64,000 bases of DNA from contig NZ_CP053590.1 of NCBI RefSeq assembly GCF_013365535.1, forward strand, positions 3,586,501 to 3,650,500. Direction: 5' to 3'. Of the stretch, positions 16,220 through 24,311 are shown piece by piece (position 1 is the first letter of the stretch; each line of letters starts with the position of its first letter). The notes below the pieces were generated by a model, which worked only from the letters and a program-made list of their open reading frames with translations, was not told the origin of the DNA and searched no databases. This stretch comes from Aquimarina sp. TRL1 (GTDB taxonomy: Bacteria > Bacteroidota > Bacteroidia > Flavobacteriales > Flavobacteriaceae). The translations under genes and the position numbers were made by a program.

Positions 16220-17528
16220 AGAAGTAATAATTGGTAAAGAGTATGTTTTCAGTGTTGCAAAGTTCAATAAAGATCTAAGTAATGCAGACAAAGAAAAAGT
16301 AGAATGGGCTTGGAAAAAAGAAGGAGGAGAAATACAATACTTCGAAAAACAAGGGTATATAGATGATAAGGGAAATGTTTCAAAAAAAATATCATTTGAT
16401 AAGAATCTGGCAGGAGAAAAAATATATATCATGCCTTTTTTAGAAGAGCCCGATCCATCGGTTAGTGTAATTGTCCAAGTACTGACACCCGTTTTAGCAA
16501 AAGAAATTATTATCATTACAGGAACAGAGAAAGAATCCGAAACATTTGGTAATAAACTGATGTTTATGGCGCAAACAGTAAGAGAAGTAAGAGTAAATTA
16601 TTCTAATCAAAAATACCTTACTGTTTTATATTACCCGGATGATTACTCTAATGAGCAGATTGATGCATTTAAAAAAGCAATTTTAAGTTTCAATGATAAG
16701 ACTGAAATTATAGAAATTGACACTCGTCAGAAAATGATTGATTATATTAATACCAAAACTATTGATGCAAGTAAAAATGACCGGGAACTTCCTAATGATA
16801 ATAATGATCTTGTAAAGATTGATACGATTAAAATTTTCTCCCACGGTATGCCAAGTCGTTTTACGTTTGGGTTGGGGTGGCCTTTGGTACCCGTTGAAAT
16901 AAACAATGTGGATCAGGAATTTAATAAAACTCACGTTTCTTTATTACAAAAAGAAGCCTTTATTGCCGAAGCAAAATTATATTCGTTTGCCTGTCGATCA
17001 GGAAACAATAGTACACAACAGTCTTTTATCGGTCCTGGATACAATGTAGTATATTATCCTATAAACCCTAGATCTTTAGTAACTACAACTAAGTTTTTTG
17101 AAACCAGAACTGAAGCACAACGCTTTTTTGACAGTAAGAATTCTGGCATGATTAACAAAGCTATTAGGATAGAAACTGTTCCAACACCCTTTGAACAAGC
17201 AAAACCACAAGAAAGTTTAGCACAAGACATCGCCAATCATTTAGATATTAAAGTCTATACTTACCTTGTACGATCAAATTATAGTAATACTTGGAACGAA
17301 GGGGATGATCAAAAATATCGTGATCAATACGAACATTATGAAGATGAAGATGCTCATAATCCGATCAATCCAAAAGATTGGTATAGAGCATATAAATCAG
17401 GAGGTTGGGATGAGGTAATATGGAATCCAAAGGGAGCTTATGGACCTGTTAAAGCGGGAGAAACACCAAAAGGATTACCCAGAAAACTATACTTATTTAC
17501 AAAAAACTCAAAACCCGTACCTCAATGA
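16212..17528 (+). CDS. Putative T6SS effector with caspase/CHAT-like His-Cys dyad
   Basis: A 438-residue protein whose ATG overlaps the PAAR-like gene by 8 bp. Residues 1-95 look like the Ig-like adaptor domain common in PAAR-linked effectors (KVEWAWKKEGGE, SFDKNLAGEKIYIMPF). The middle has IKIFSHGMP (His211) and, 50 residues later, LYSFACRSGNN (Cys261), followed by SLAQDIANHLDIKVYTYL (335-352). That His-Gly...(A)CxSG order is what clan CD cysteine peptidases (caspase, CHAT, C80) show. The protease call is inference from motifs only. The next gene overlaps by 4 bp and may encode the cognate immunity protein. The longer frame from 16167 lacks support. Confidence 0.6.
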   Translation: MSKEVIIGKEYVFSVAKFNKDLSNADKEKVEWAWKKEGGEIQYFEKQGYIDDKGNVSKKISFDKNLAGEKIYIMPFLEEPDPSVSVIVQVLTPVLAKEIIIITGTEKESETFGNKLMFMAQTVREVRVNYSNQKYLTVLYYPDDYSNEQIDAFKKAILSFNDKTEIIEIDTRQKMIDYINTKTIDASKNDRELPNDNNDLVKIDTIKIFSHGMPSRFTFGLGWPLVPVEINNVDQEFNKTHVSLLQKEAFIAEAKLYSFACRSGNNSTQQSFIGPGYNVVYYPINPRSLVTTTKFFETRTEAQRFFDSKNSGMINKAIRIETVPTPFEQAKPQESLAQDIANHLDIKVYTYLVRSNYSNTWNEGDDQKYRDQYEHYEDEDAHNPINPKDWYRAYKSGGWDEVIWNPKGAYGPVKAGETPKGLPRKLYLFTKNSKPVPQ

Positions 17529-18052
17529 AAAAGATAACATTAATATCATTTATAGGTTTAATTTTTTTGGTTCTATTATATTGGGGAGTATCTGTCTTTT
17601 TTACGAGTATTACCTTTTCTTCTCAAATGGAAGTATCAGGAGATCCTTCGGTATATGAAAAAATACAATATGAAAATTGCTCAAGAAAAAATCAGCAAAG
17701 TAAAGATCTAAAAATCAAGTTTTCCTATAAATATCCCCTTGTTCGTTTTAAAGGAAAACTAGAAGTGATTGACAGAAACGACACTATTAACAACCCCGAA
17801 GGAAAAATTTTGTTCTCAGGTAAATACAAAAACAAAATTACTATTAAAAATCTTTGTTATTCAGTAGATGATGAGGCTAGTCTATATAAAGGACTAGAAT
17901 TCAGATTTAGTGATAAAGAAACCGTTTGTTGGTTTTACGCAGATACTGGAGGTAAGGGGTATCCTTTTCTTCAATACGATGAAGTAGAAATAAAAATTGA
18001 TTGGTTCTCTATACATCCAAGTAAGCCATACCAAATAACTCCAATAGAATGA
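17525..18052 (+). CDS. Membrane-anchored protein, candidate immunity protein
   Basis: A 175-residue protein with one N-terminal membrane helix (ISFIGLIFLVLLYWGVSVFF, about residues 7-26) and a soluble extracytoplasmic domain of mostly beta strands with four cysteines. No family is recognised. It overlaps both the putative effector upstream and the CHAP gene downstream by 4 bp (ATGA), so the three are translationally coupled. Position and single-helix anchor fit an immunity protein for either neighbour, but there is no sequence proof. Confidence 0.6.
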   Translation: MKKITLISFIGLIFLVLLYWGVSVFFTSITFSSQMEVSGDPSVYEKIQYENCSRKNQQSKDLKIKFSYKYPLVRFKGKLEVIDRNDTINNPEGKILFSGKYKNKITIKNLCYSVDDEASLYKGLEFRFSDKETVCWFYADTGGKGYPFLQYDEVEIKIDWFSIHPSKPYQITPIE

Positions 18053-18639
18053 AGTATAAATTATTGATAGTATTTGGTGTTTTAGTCTTGATCTTTTTGG
18101 GGATTAAGATGATTAAAAAAATTAACGTTAATACCAAATATCAGGTAGGGCAAGTGATCGACAGCCTACATAATGTAAAGGTGTATTATAATGGAGGAGT
18201 ATCACATACTGATGGAAGAAACCTATCACCAGATGGATATAATTTGGGGATTAAGTACCAATGTGTAGAGTTTGTAAAAAGATATTATTATGAGCACTTA
18301 GATCATAAAATGCCCGATACCTATGGTAATGCCAAAGATTTTTTTGATGAAGCATTAGAGAACGGTACTTTAAACAAACAACGGAATTTATGGCAATATC
18401 ATAATGGAGCTATTATAAAACCAAAAGCAAATGATATTATTGTTTTTAGTAGCAGTTTCTGGAATCCATATGGTCATGTAGCAATCATTGCAGAAGTAAC
18501 CAAAGATAGTGTTACTATAATCCAACAAAACCCGGGACCTTTTGGAGAAAGTAGAGAGCAATTAGTGTTAAAGTATGAAGAAAAAAAATATTATATTGAT
18601 AATGATCGTGTTTTAGGATGGTTGACATTGGATAGATAG
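18049..18639 (+). CDS. Membrane-anchored CHAP-domain amidase/peptidase
   Basis: A 196-residue protein with an N-terminal membrane helix (residues 4-20) followed by a CHAP domain. The catalytic Cys lies in YQCVEFVKRYY (about residue 76), with GNAKDFFD, the catalytic His in YGHVAIIAEV (about 144) and the supporting polar residue in IIQQNPG. CHAP enzymes cut amide bonds in peptidoglycan stem peptides or in glutathionylspermidine; the CVEFxxR segment is closest to the latter type. The anchor instead of a free N-terminus is odd for a cargo effector. It may be a self-modifying or defensive enzyme kept by the producer. Confidence 0.75.
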   Translation: MKYKLLIVFGVLVLIFLGIKMIKKINVNTKYQVGQVIDSLHNVKVYYNGGVSHTDGRNLSPDGYNLGIKYQCVEFVKRYYYEHLDHKMPDTYGNAKDFFDEALENGTLNKQRNLWQYHNGAIIKPKANDIIVFSSSFWNPYGHVAIIAEVTKDSVTIIQQNPGPFGESREQLVLKYEEKKYYIDNDRVLGWLTLDR

Positions 18640-18671
18640 AAAACATACCTGTTTATAAATGTATTATAGAA

Positions 18672-21188
18672 ATGAGTCAAGAAGCAGAAAAAATAAGTAA
18701 TTACGAGAGCGAAGCCGTCCAGAAAAATAAAGCTGCGATGAAATCTAAGTTTGCTGAACGGTATCAACGTATGCAGGACAGAAAAAATGATCGCGGTGTA
18801 GCCCCTAATTTTAATACGTTTGTGACCAATGCTGTAGAAAAAACTTCGGTAGCTAAGAAAACAAGTTTTTCTGTGGCGTCAATGTGTGGTTCTACAGAGA
18901 TTCAATCTGCAGAACAAACTACTTATACTATCGAGAGTTATACAGGAGAACCGACAGAAGAACAAAAATTAAAAGTAAAATGGTGTGTGTTTATAAAAGG
19001 AAGATGGATATCATTAACCAATATAGAAGAAAGAGAAGACCCTAAAAATGACCCATTAGTTAATAAAACCAGATATAGAGAAGCAATACTCTATTGCAAA
19101 ATCGAAGCAGACAAAGCTACTCTTAAATTCTCAAAATGGCTCGATGGCAAAACAGTAACCGTTGAAGCCTATAAATACACATATGGCGATACAAATTGCC
19201 AGCAAAACACCAAAGTTACCGCAAAACCAGAAGTATTATCAATCAATTGGATTAATGCCAAAGAGCAAAAAATAACAACTTCGGGCTATGATCAGGATGT
19301 GTTTTTAGAAGTAGAAACCCTTGGTATGAAAGGCAAAGAACTCACACTACAGGTTTGGGATCATGACAAAGGAGCAGAAGACGATCAACTAGATTGGGGG
19401 GCTAATAGTATCAAGATTAATGGTCGTACTACGTTAAAGCAATTTCCTATAAAAAAGAAAGCGGATTATGGATTACAACAGCAAGATGAAAATAAGCCGG
19501 GATTAGACTTGTATGTTGTGGTTAGTAGTAGTGAACCTTTAGAAAACTGCAAAGATAAATACGCTACCTATCTTGATTTGAATCCCAATGAAAAAATCAT
19601 CACCGCTTACTTTGCAGAAGAATTAAAAAAGGAAGTACAAAAAGGAGAAGAAAAACCAAAACCAAAACCTAAAAAGGAAACTCCAAAAGAGTCAACAACA
19701 TATACCGTAGTGAGTGGAGATCATGACCTAGGCATTATAGCAGATAAATTGGGGATACCATGGATTGATATTTTTAATGCAAATCCAGGAATGAATTGGG
19801 GTGAAATGATTCCTAAAAAAACAATACTAACCATACCCCCAAAAAAAGAAGAAGCAAAACCCAAAGAGAAAGAAAAAGACACCAAAACTATAACCTATTA
19901 CCAAAAGATCGATAGTGCCAGTTTAGGAAGTGAAGTACACCTGATAGCCGAGACCCAAAATCTGGAAGGCAAGACAGTTACCTTTAAAGTGTTTGAAAAA
20001 GAACCTACTTTACTTGATCAGAAAGACACTCCTATACCACTATTAATTAATAATGAAGAAAAAACAGAAATAGAAACCACCGTACAAGATGGCAAAGCTC
20101 AGGTAAAAGTAGCTCTAAAACGTAGGGATGACTGTATACACGATGAATGGAAAGAAAAACTAAGTCCGCAAGAAAAACAGCTCGATAATATTTACTTAGA
20201 TACAGAAAAAAAACAAAGTGTTTTTATGCAACCTTTTGATCTGCGATTAGTAACACATCCAGATCGATATACACCAGCTACAGAAACTATTCCTGCCAAA
20301 AAAACACAACTTTGGTTGCAAGTAGTTTGCGAGGGTGATCAACTAGATTTTGATGAGAAATTCTTACATAAAAATAAATTAGAGGTTTCTTTAAACACAG
20401 GGGATCATGGAGATTATCATGATCCCATAATAAATCCGCAAGTACGAGGCTGGTATAATCCTAGTTCTACTTTTAATAAAAATTCTAGTATAAAAGGATG
20501 GAATCCGTATGCTTCTATGAAAATGCATAAGCATGCGGATAAAATAGAAAACAAAAAAGTAAGAATGTATGGAGACCCTCAGCGAGGAGGAAGAGGACAT
20601 CAGGGATTGGATATTTATGCACCAGTAGGTACTCCTGTATACGCTTGTGTGGATGGAAAAATAACAATGTATGAAATGACATCTCGATCAGCAGGTTTTA
20701 AGATAAAGTTGGTAGGTAAATATAAGGAAGAGCATATTCGTTTTAATTATATTCATTTAATGCAGTTTGAGAAAACTAGATTTAGATTTTACAATCAAAA
20801 TAGTAACGGAAAACTTGGAGATCATGGATGGTTAAATTATAATGATTTTGCTACGGCAAAACAATTTACAGATCCAAAGAAAAAGGAAACCTATACAATA
20901 CACTATGACAATGGAATCTTAAAAATTGATCAAAATGAAATTGACGTAGAGTTAGTTCTAGATATTAATAGAAATGATATAGTGAAAAAAGGTCAAATTA
21001 TCGGGTATACAGGTTCTACGGGAAATTCTTATCAGGGTAAAAAAGCGAATCACCTACATTTTAACACCTATATTAATTACAAAAGTGTACTGCCTTATGA
21101 GCAGTTTAAGGAGTATTTTGATTTAGACATCTCGGGGGTTGAAACCAGTAAAAAACAAGACGGGGTTACCCCAAGTAGTAAATGGTAA
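18672..21188 (+). CDS. Multidomain T6SS effector with LysM and M23 peptidase domains
   Basis: An 838-residue protein without a signal peptide, as expected for a T6SS cargo. The layout is a charged N-terminus (1-70), two Ig-like adaptor domains (about 80-180 and 185-315), a Lys/Pro-rich linker (325-340) and a LysM domain (343-390, YTVVSGDHDLGIIADKLGI). Next come another linker, a third Ig-like domain (405-560), a spacer, and M23 endopeptidase (630-838). Zinc-site residues are all present: His643-x3-Asp647 (GHQGLD), YIH (His695) and His794-Leu-His796. The M23 domain has an insertion of about 70 residues (698-770). It should cleave peptidoglycan cross-links in target cells. Confidence 0.85.
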   Translation: MSQEAEKISNYESEAVQKNKAAMKSKFAERYQRMQDRKNDRGVAPNFNTFVTNAVEKTSVAKKTSFSVASMCGSTEIQSAEQTTYTIESYTGEPTEEQKLKVKWCVFIKGRWISLTNIEEREDPKNDPLVNKTRYREAILYCKIEADKATLKFSKWLDGKTVTVEAYKYTYGDTNCQQNTKVTAKPEVLSINWINAKEQKITTSGYDQDVFLEVETLGMKGKELTLQVWDHDKGAEDDQLDWGANSIKINGRTTLKQFPIKKKADYGLQQQDENKPGLDLYVVVSSSEPLENCKDKYATYLDLNPNEKIITAYFAEELKKEVQKGEEKPKPKPKKETPKESTTYTVVSGDHDLGIIADKLGIPWIDIFNANPGMNWGEMIPKKTILTIPPKKEEAKPKEKEKDTKTITYYQKIDSASLGSEVHLIAETQNLEGKTVTFKVFEKEPTLLDQKDTPIPLLINNEEKTEIETTVQDGKAQVKVALKRRDDCIHDEWKEKLSPQEKQLDNIYLDTEKKQSVFMQPFDLRLVTHPDRYTPATETIPAKKTQLWLQVVCEGDQLDFDEKFLHKNKLEVSLNTGDHGDYHDPIINPQVRGWYNPSSTFNKNSSIKGWNPYASMKMHKHADKIENKKVRMYGDPQRGGRGHQGLDIYAPVGTPVYACVDGKITMYEMTSRSAGFKIKLVGKYKEEHIRFNYIHLMQFEKTRFRFYNQNSNGKLGDHGWLNYNDFATAKQFTDPKKKETYTIHYDNGILKIDQNEIDVELVLDINRNDIVKKGQIIGYTGSTGNSYQGKKANHLHFNTYINYKSVLPYEQFKEYFDLDISGVETSKKQDGVTPSSKW

Positions 21189-21195
21189 TAATAAT
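20691..21195 (+). repeat. 505-bp direct repeat, copy 1 (C-terminal end of M23 effector)
   Basis: This segment encodes effector residues 674-838 plus the first bases after the stop. It matches 21856..22360 over its whole length with no indel: 497 bp to the stop codon in both copies. The homology begins abruptly at GCAGGTTTTAAG and fades just after TGGTAATAAT. Confidence 0.9.
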
Positions 21196-21201
21196 AATCT
21201 T

Positions 21202-21828
21202 ATGAAGCATTTTTTCTTATATATCATATTCATCTTTCTTGCTAGTAGCTGCAAAATGGATAGAAAGCAAACATCAAATAGTTTAGCTGAATCTGTAGAA
21301 ATAGATTCAATTACTCCTCAATTACAGGAACAACAAATACCAAAGACATTAAAAGAAAAACTTGTTGGAAAAACTTATAGAAAAGCATTTGAAATAAAAG
21401 AGTTTAGTAAATATAATATTTCTGGCGGTTTTTCACTTGAAGGTATACATAATAATGAAAATACTATTAATAATAAAGAATATTCTATATGTAGATTAAG
21501 AGGAAAAGATCAAAAAACAAAAATTTTGGTATTAGAAGAGGTTTATAAAAGAAGTGATGATGGTAAATCATATTTTAAGATTTTAGACTTGTTAGAATTA
21601 GATAAAGAAACCGATGTATTTAAAAAGTTTCCTAACAAGGATATCGATATTTTTTCAGATGTTTTACTCAATGGCAATAGAGCTCCAGAATTACTCGCTT
21701 TAGCAGAATATGAGGAAACAGATATAATGACCAATGTGTATAAGGTTTGGCGTGCTAATCGTAAGACAGGTAAATTTGAAGAAGTAAAGGACATATCTGG
21801 TATTACAGTTGTTAATGAGGATTATTAA
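21202..21828 (+). CDS. Lipoprotein, candidate immunity protein for the M23 effector
   Basis: A 208-residue protein with a lipoprotein signal (MKHFFLYIIFIFLASSC, Cys17) and a mature domain of unknown family. It starts 13 bp after the M23 effector stop. A periplasmic lipoprotein next to a peptidoglycan hydrolase is the standard immunity arrangement, so that role is inferred. The gene lies exactly between the two 505-bp direct repeats. An upstream TTG in frame (21139) overlaps the effector and gives no signal peptide, so the ATG at 21202 is preferred. Confidence 0.7.
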   Translation: MKHFFLYIIFIFLASSCKMDRKQTSNSLAESVEIDSITPQLQEQQIPKTLKEKLVGKTYRKAFEIKEFSKYNISGGFSLEGIHNNENTINNKEYSICRLRGKDQKTKILVLEEVYKRSDDGKSYFKILDLLELDKETDVFKKFPNKDIDIFSDVLLNGNRAPELLALAEYEETDIMTNVYKVWRANRKTGKFEEVKDISGITVVNEDY

Positions 21829-21855
21829 AAACTTAAATCAAGCTATCTAATTTGC

Positions 21856-22353
21856 GCAGGTTTTAAGATAAAGTTGGTAGGTAAGTTTAAGGGAGAGCAT
21901 ATTCGTTTTAACTGTATCCATTTAATGCAGTTTGAGAGAACTAGATTTAGATTTTACAATCAAAACAGTAACGGAAAACTTGGAGATCATGGATGGTTAA
22001 ATTATAATGATTTTGCTACGGTAAAACAATTTACAGACCCAAATAAAAAAGAAACCTATACCATACATTATGATAATGGAATACTAAAAATTGATCAAAA
22101 TGAGATTGATGTAGAATTAGCTTTAAAAGTTACAAGAGATTTAGATATGAAAAAAGGTCAAATCATAGGGTATACAGGTTCTACAGGAAATTCTTATCAG
22201 GGCAAAAAAGCGAATCACTTGCATTTTAATACCTATATCAATAACAAAAGTGTATTGCCTTATGAGGAATTTAAAGAATACTTTGGTTTAGATATTTCAG
22301 GAGGAGAAACCAGTAAAAAGCAAGACGGGGTTACCCCAAGTAGTAAATGGTAA
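21856..22353 (+). pseudogene. Orphan C-terminal fragment of an M23 effector
   Basis: An open frame of 165 codons about 89 percent identical (by eye) to residues 674-838 of the upstream effector. It retains HLH and the whole C-terminus ending VTPSSKW. It lacks the HxxxD half of the zinc site and any ATG; the first usable codon is TTG at 21874. It cannot be an active peptidase alone. Differences cluster in one block (LKVTRDLDM versus LDINRNDIV), which suggests a diverged tip variant rather than a recent exact duplication. It is best read as a displaced effector tip, like the orphan C-termini of Rhs and CDI loci. Confidence 0.8.
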
Positions 22354-22480
22354 TAATTTTTGATATGATGAAAAATTCTTATATAAAAATAGACCAGAAG
22401 TACTAAAAAATGTGGTTGATAGTAGTATAGATTCTCAAAAGAAGAGAGTAAAAAATATGGGGCTTTGTTTTATAGGTGGT
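22354..22480 (+). other. Probable second effector remnant and convergent gap
   Basis: After the orphan tip, one plus-strand frame encodes YDEKFLYKNRPEV (22370..22408). It resembles FDEKFLHKNKLEV of the M23 effector (residues 560-572), and the nucleotide match runs about 45 bp. The frame has a stop just before, so it is a decayed scrap of a further effector copy. No clear terminator is visible between it and the converging lipoprotein gene at 22481. Confidence 0.4.
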
Positions 22481-22921
22481 TTAAAGTGTAAGTTGAAGAC
22501 TTCCTGAAACCAAACTCACATGACAGCAATCCATTCCTACGGTATAGTTACTATAAATAACTTCTTGGTTGTTAATAAATCCTTTGAATTGAAGGTGTCG
22601 TTGTTGATGTACTCCGAGAACTCCGTCTTCTACTAGTGGATATTGTCCCAGTTCCTTTGCCGCTGAGAGCTCAGAAGGAGAAAGAGATAAAGTCATGTCT
22701 GTTCCATCGATTCTATTGATAACCTTAAAACTATCCAGGGCTACAGGATTTTGATGTTCATCTGTGATGGATACATTAATTCGTATAAATATAGCAGTAC
22801 AGGCTATGTTTTCACAATTAGTATTGGCATCATCATCATCATCATCGTTATTACAGGAAAATTGAGAAAGGATACTTAGTGAGCATAGTACAACAATAAA
22901 TAGTTTAGGTAATTTAATCAT
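22481..22921 (-). CDS. Small lipoprotein with acidic export-type tail
   Basis: A 146-residue protein with signal peptide and lipobox ending at Cys23, immediately followed by NN and six Asp. An acidic run right after the lipid-modified Cys resembles the surface-exposure signal described for Bacteroidota lipoproteins, so it may face outward. The rest contains four cysteines (CENIACTA and MDCCHV) and looks like a small beta domain. No family is recognised. It is convergent with the effector island and has no operon partner in view. Confidence 0.65.
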   Translation of the reverse strand: MIKLPKLFIVVLCSLSILSQFSCNNDDDDDDANTNCENIACTAIFIRINVSITDEHQNPVALDSFKVINRIDGTDMTLSLSPSELSAAKELGQYPLVEDGVLGVHQQRHLQFKGFINNQEVIYSNYTVGMDCCHVSLVSGSLQLTL

Positions 22922-23061
22922 GGTTTATAGTATTTATTCTAAAGATGGGTAAAACGCGAAATGGTTGCGTTAATAGTGTCGAAAGAAGAAGTGGGAATTA
23001 TTAATTTTGTGTTTTCTATGCTAATAAAATAAAAACGTTTATCGTCTGGGGTGCGTTGCTT

Positions 23062-24168
23062 TTATTTTTTCGATTCGTATGCTAACTGCGCTCGGATGTA
23101 TGCATTCAGATCGGTTCTTTTAACCCCAAGATTTTTTTCGATAGCCCTATAATAATTGTCATCAGTTACTCCGCTAGACATTAGATCTTTTAATGAATCC
23201 CATCCTCCTTTTTCCCATATCTTTTTTGCAATAAGCCCTCCCAGAACGTAATGGTAAGAGGTTTGATGATCCAGATTTGTCAACTTAAGCATTTCTTTCA
23301 GGTCTATTTCCGGATGTTGTTGCAGATAGCGATTCGTACGTTTTATATGCCAGCTCAAGTCTTTTCCACGACTACCTCCCAGAAAAGTAGCAATACCTTC
23401 AGAGGTCCAGAAATGCTTATCAGGAAAATGCTGGCCAATTTGAAGATGAAAAACTACGTGTACATAGTATTCTCCCAAACCACCACAATATACCTTGTCA
23501 TCAGTAGCTTTTCCTCCGGGAATTGATTTTCCCCCCATGCCAAGGTAATAATCGATTCCTTTTAATACCTGGATTTCGTCATAATCATCTGCGAAAAAAT
23601 ATTCGAAAGGTTTTATGGGAACAGCAAAATGCTTACAAATAGCAGTGATGAAATTTGTTAATTTTTGGGCTTTTTGGTAATTAAATGAGTGGTATTTGGG
23701 GTAATAAAAATCGACAACCCCAACAGTTGTACAATTCCATTGTTGCTTGTTATGAGAGAGTGCATTGTAAAGTTTGTACCTTCCGTTTTCTTTTTTAGCG
23801 ATGTAGTTTACTATTGCCAGAATATATGGAGTTCCATCCTCTTTGTAATAAGAAAATTGCACTTTAATCTGACAGACATCATTTTTGAATTTTATGCTCA
23901 GAACATGTACAGGAAATCCCATATAAAGCGAAGGGGTAAATTCACTTTCTAAAAAGTCAAAATTTTTATGATTCAGTTGTTCTTCTGTATTCCAAAACGG
24001 GTTTTCTTTTTGGTCTTTAGAAGTCGAATTCAGGTAGTTTTCAATTAAAGAAATGACTTCTTTTGTTTCTGTATCAGTACTATCTACAATATGATTATAG
24101 GTCACTTTTTGAGCAAAAACATGAGTGCTGAGAATAAAGGAAATAATTGTGATTCTGAACAGGTTCAT
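23062..24168 (-). CDS. Gluzincin-like (MA clan) secreted protein with altered active site
   Basis: A 368-residue protein with a Sec signal peptide cut near ThrHisValPheAlaGln (residue 20). The C-terminal half has the layout of a gluzincin peptidase: a helix with HVVFH (237-241) where HExxH is expected, then WTSEGIATFLGGS with the third ligand candidate Glu257. The catalytic Glu is replaced by Val238, so it is probably not a working protease, although metal binding is possible. The N-terminal 150 residues are of unknown fold. It may have a binding or structural role. It lies downstream of the LytTR gene on the same strand with a 143-bp gap. Confidence 0.65.
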   Translation of the reverse strand: MNLFRITIISFILSTHVFAQKVTYNHIVDSTDTETKEVISLIENYLNSTSKDQKENPFWNTEEQLNHKNFDFLESEFTPSLYMGFPVHVLSIKFKNDVCQIKVQFSYYKEDGTPYILAIVNYIAKKENGRYKLYNALSHNKQQWNCTTVGVVDFYYPKYHSFNYQKAQKLTNFITAICKHFAVPIKPFEYFFADDYDEIQVLKGIDYYLGMGGKSIPGGKATDDKVYCGGLGEYYVHVVFHLQIGQHFPDKHFWTSEGIATFLGGSRGKDLSWHIKRTNRYLQQHPEIDLKEMLKLTNLDHQTSYHYVLGGLIAKKIWEKGGWDSLKDLMSSGVTDDNYYRAIEKNLGVKRTDLNAYIRAQLAYESKK

Positions 24169-24311
24169 TTTGTATATGAAAGGTGTTTTTAGTGGTGTTT
24201 TTGCAATCTGTTGGTTACATAGGAGGAATTGTTATTGATTTACGCTCTTATCTTTTTCTTATTTAGTTGATAAATTCATTTATAAAATACATCATTTGTT
24301 GTATACATTGC

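Noticed and set aside
17440..17658. 72-codon plus-strand frame across the effector and immunity-candidate boundary
   Set aside because: It is out of frame with both coupled genes and covered by them.
22481..22921. Six-Asp run as a simple-repeat frameshift artefact
   Set aside because: The lipobox precedes it in frame and the downstream frame remains protein-like to the stop.
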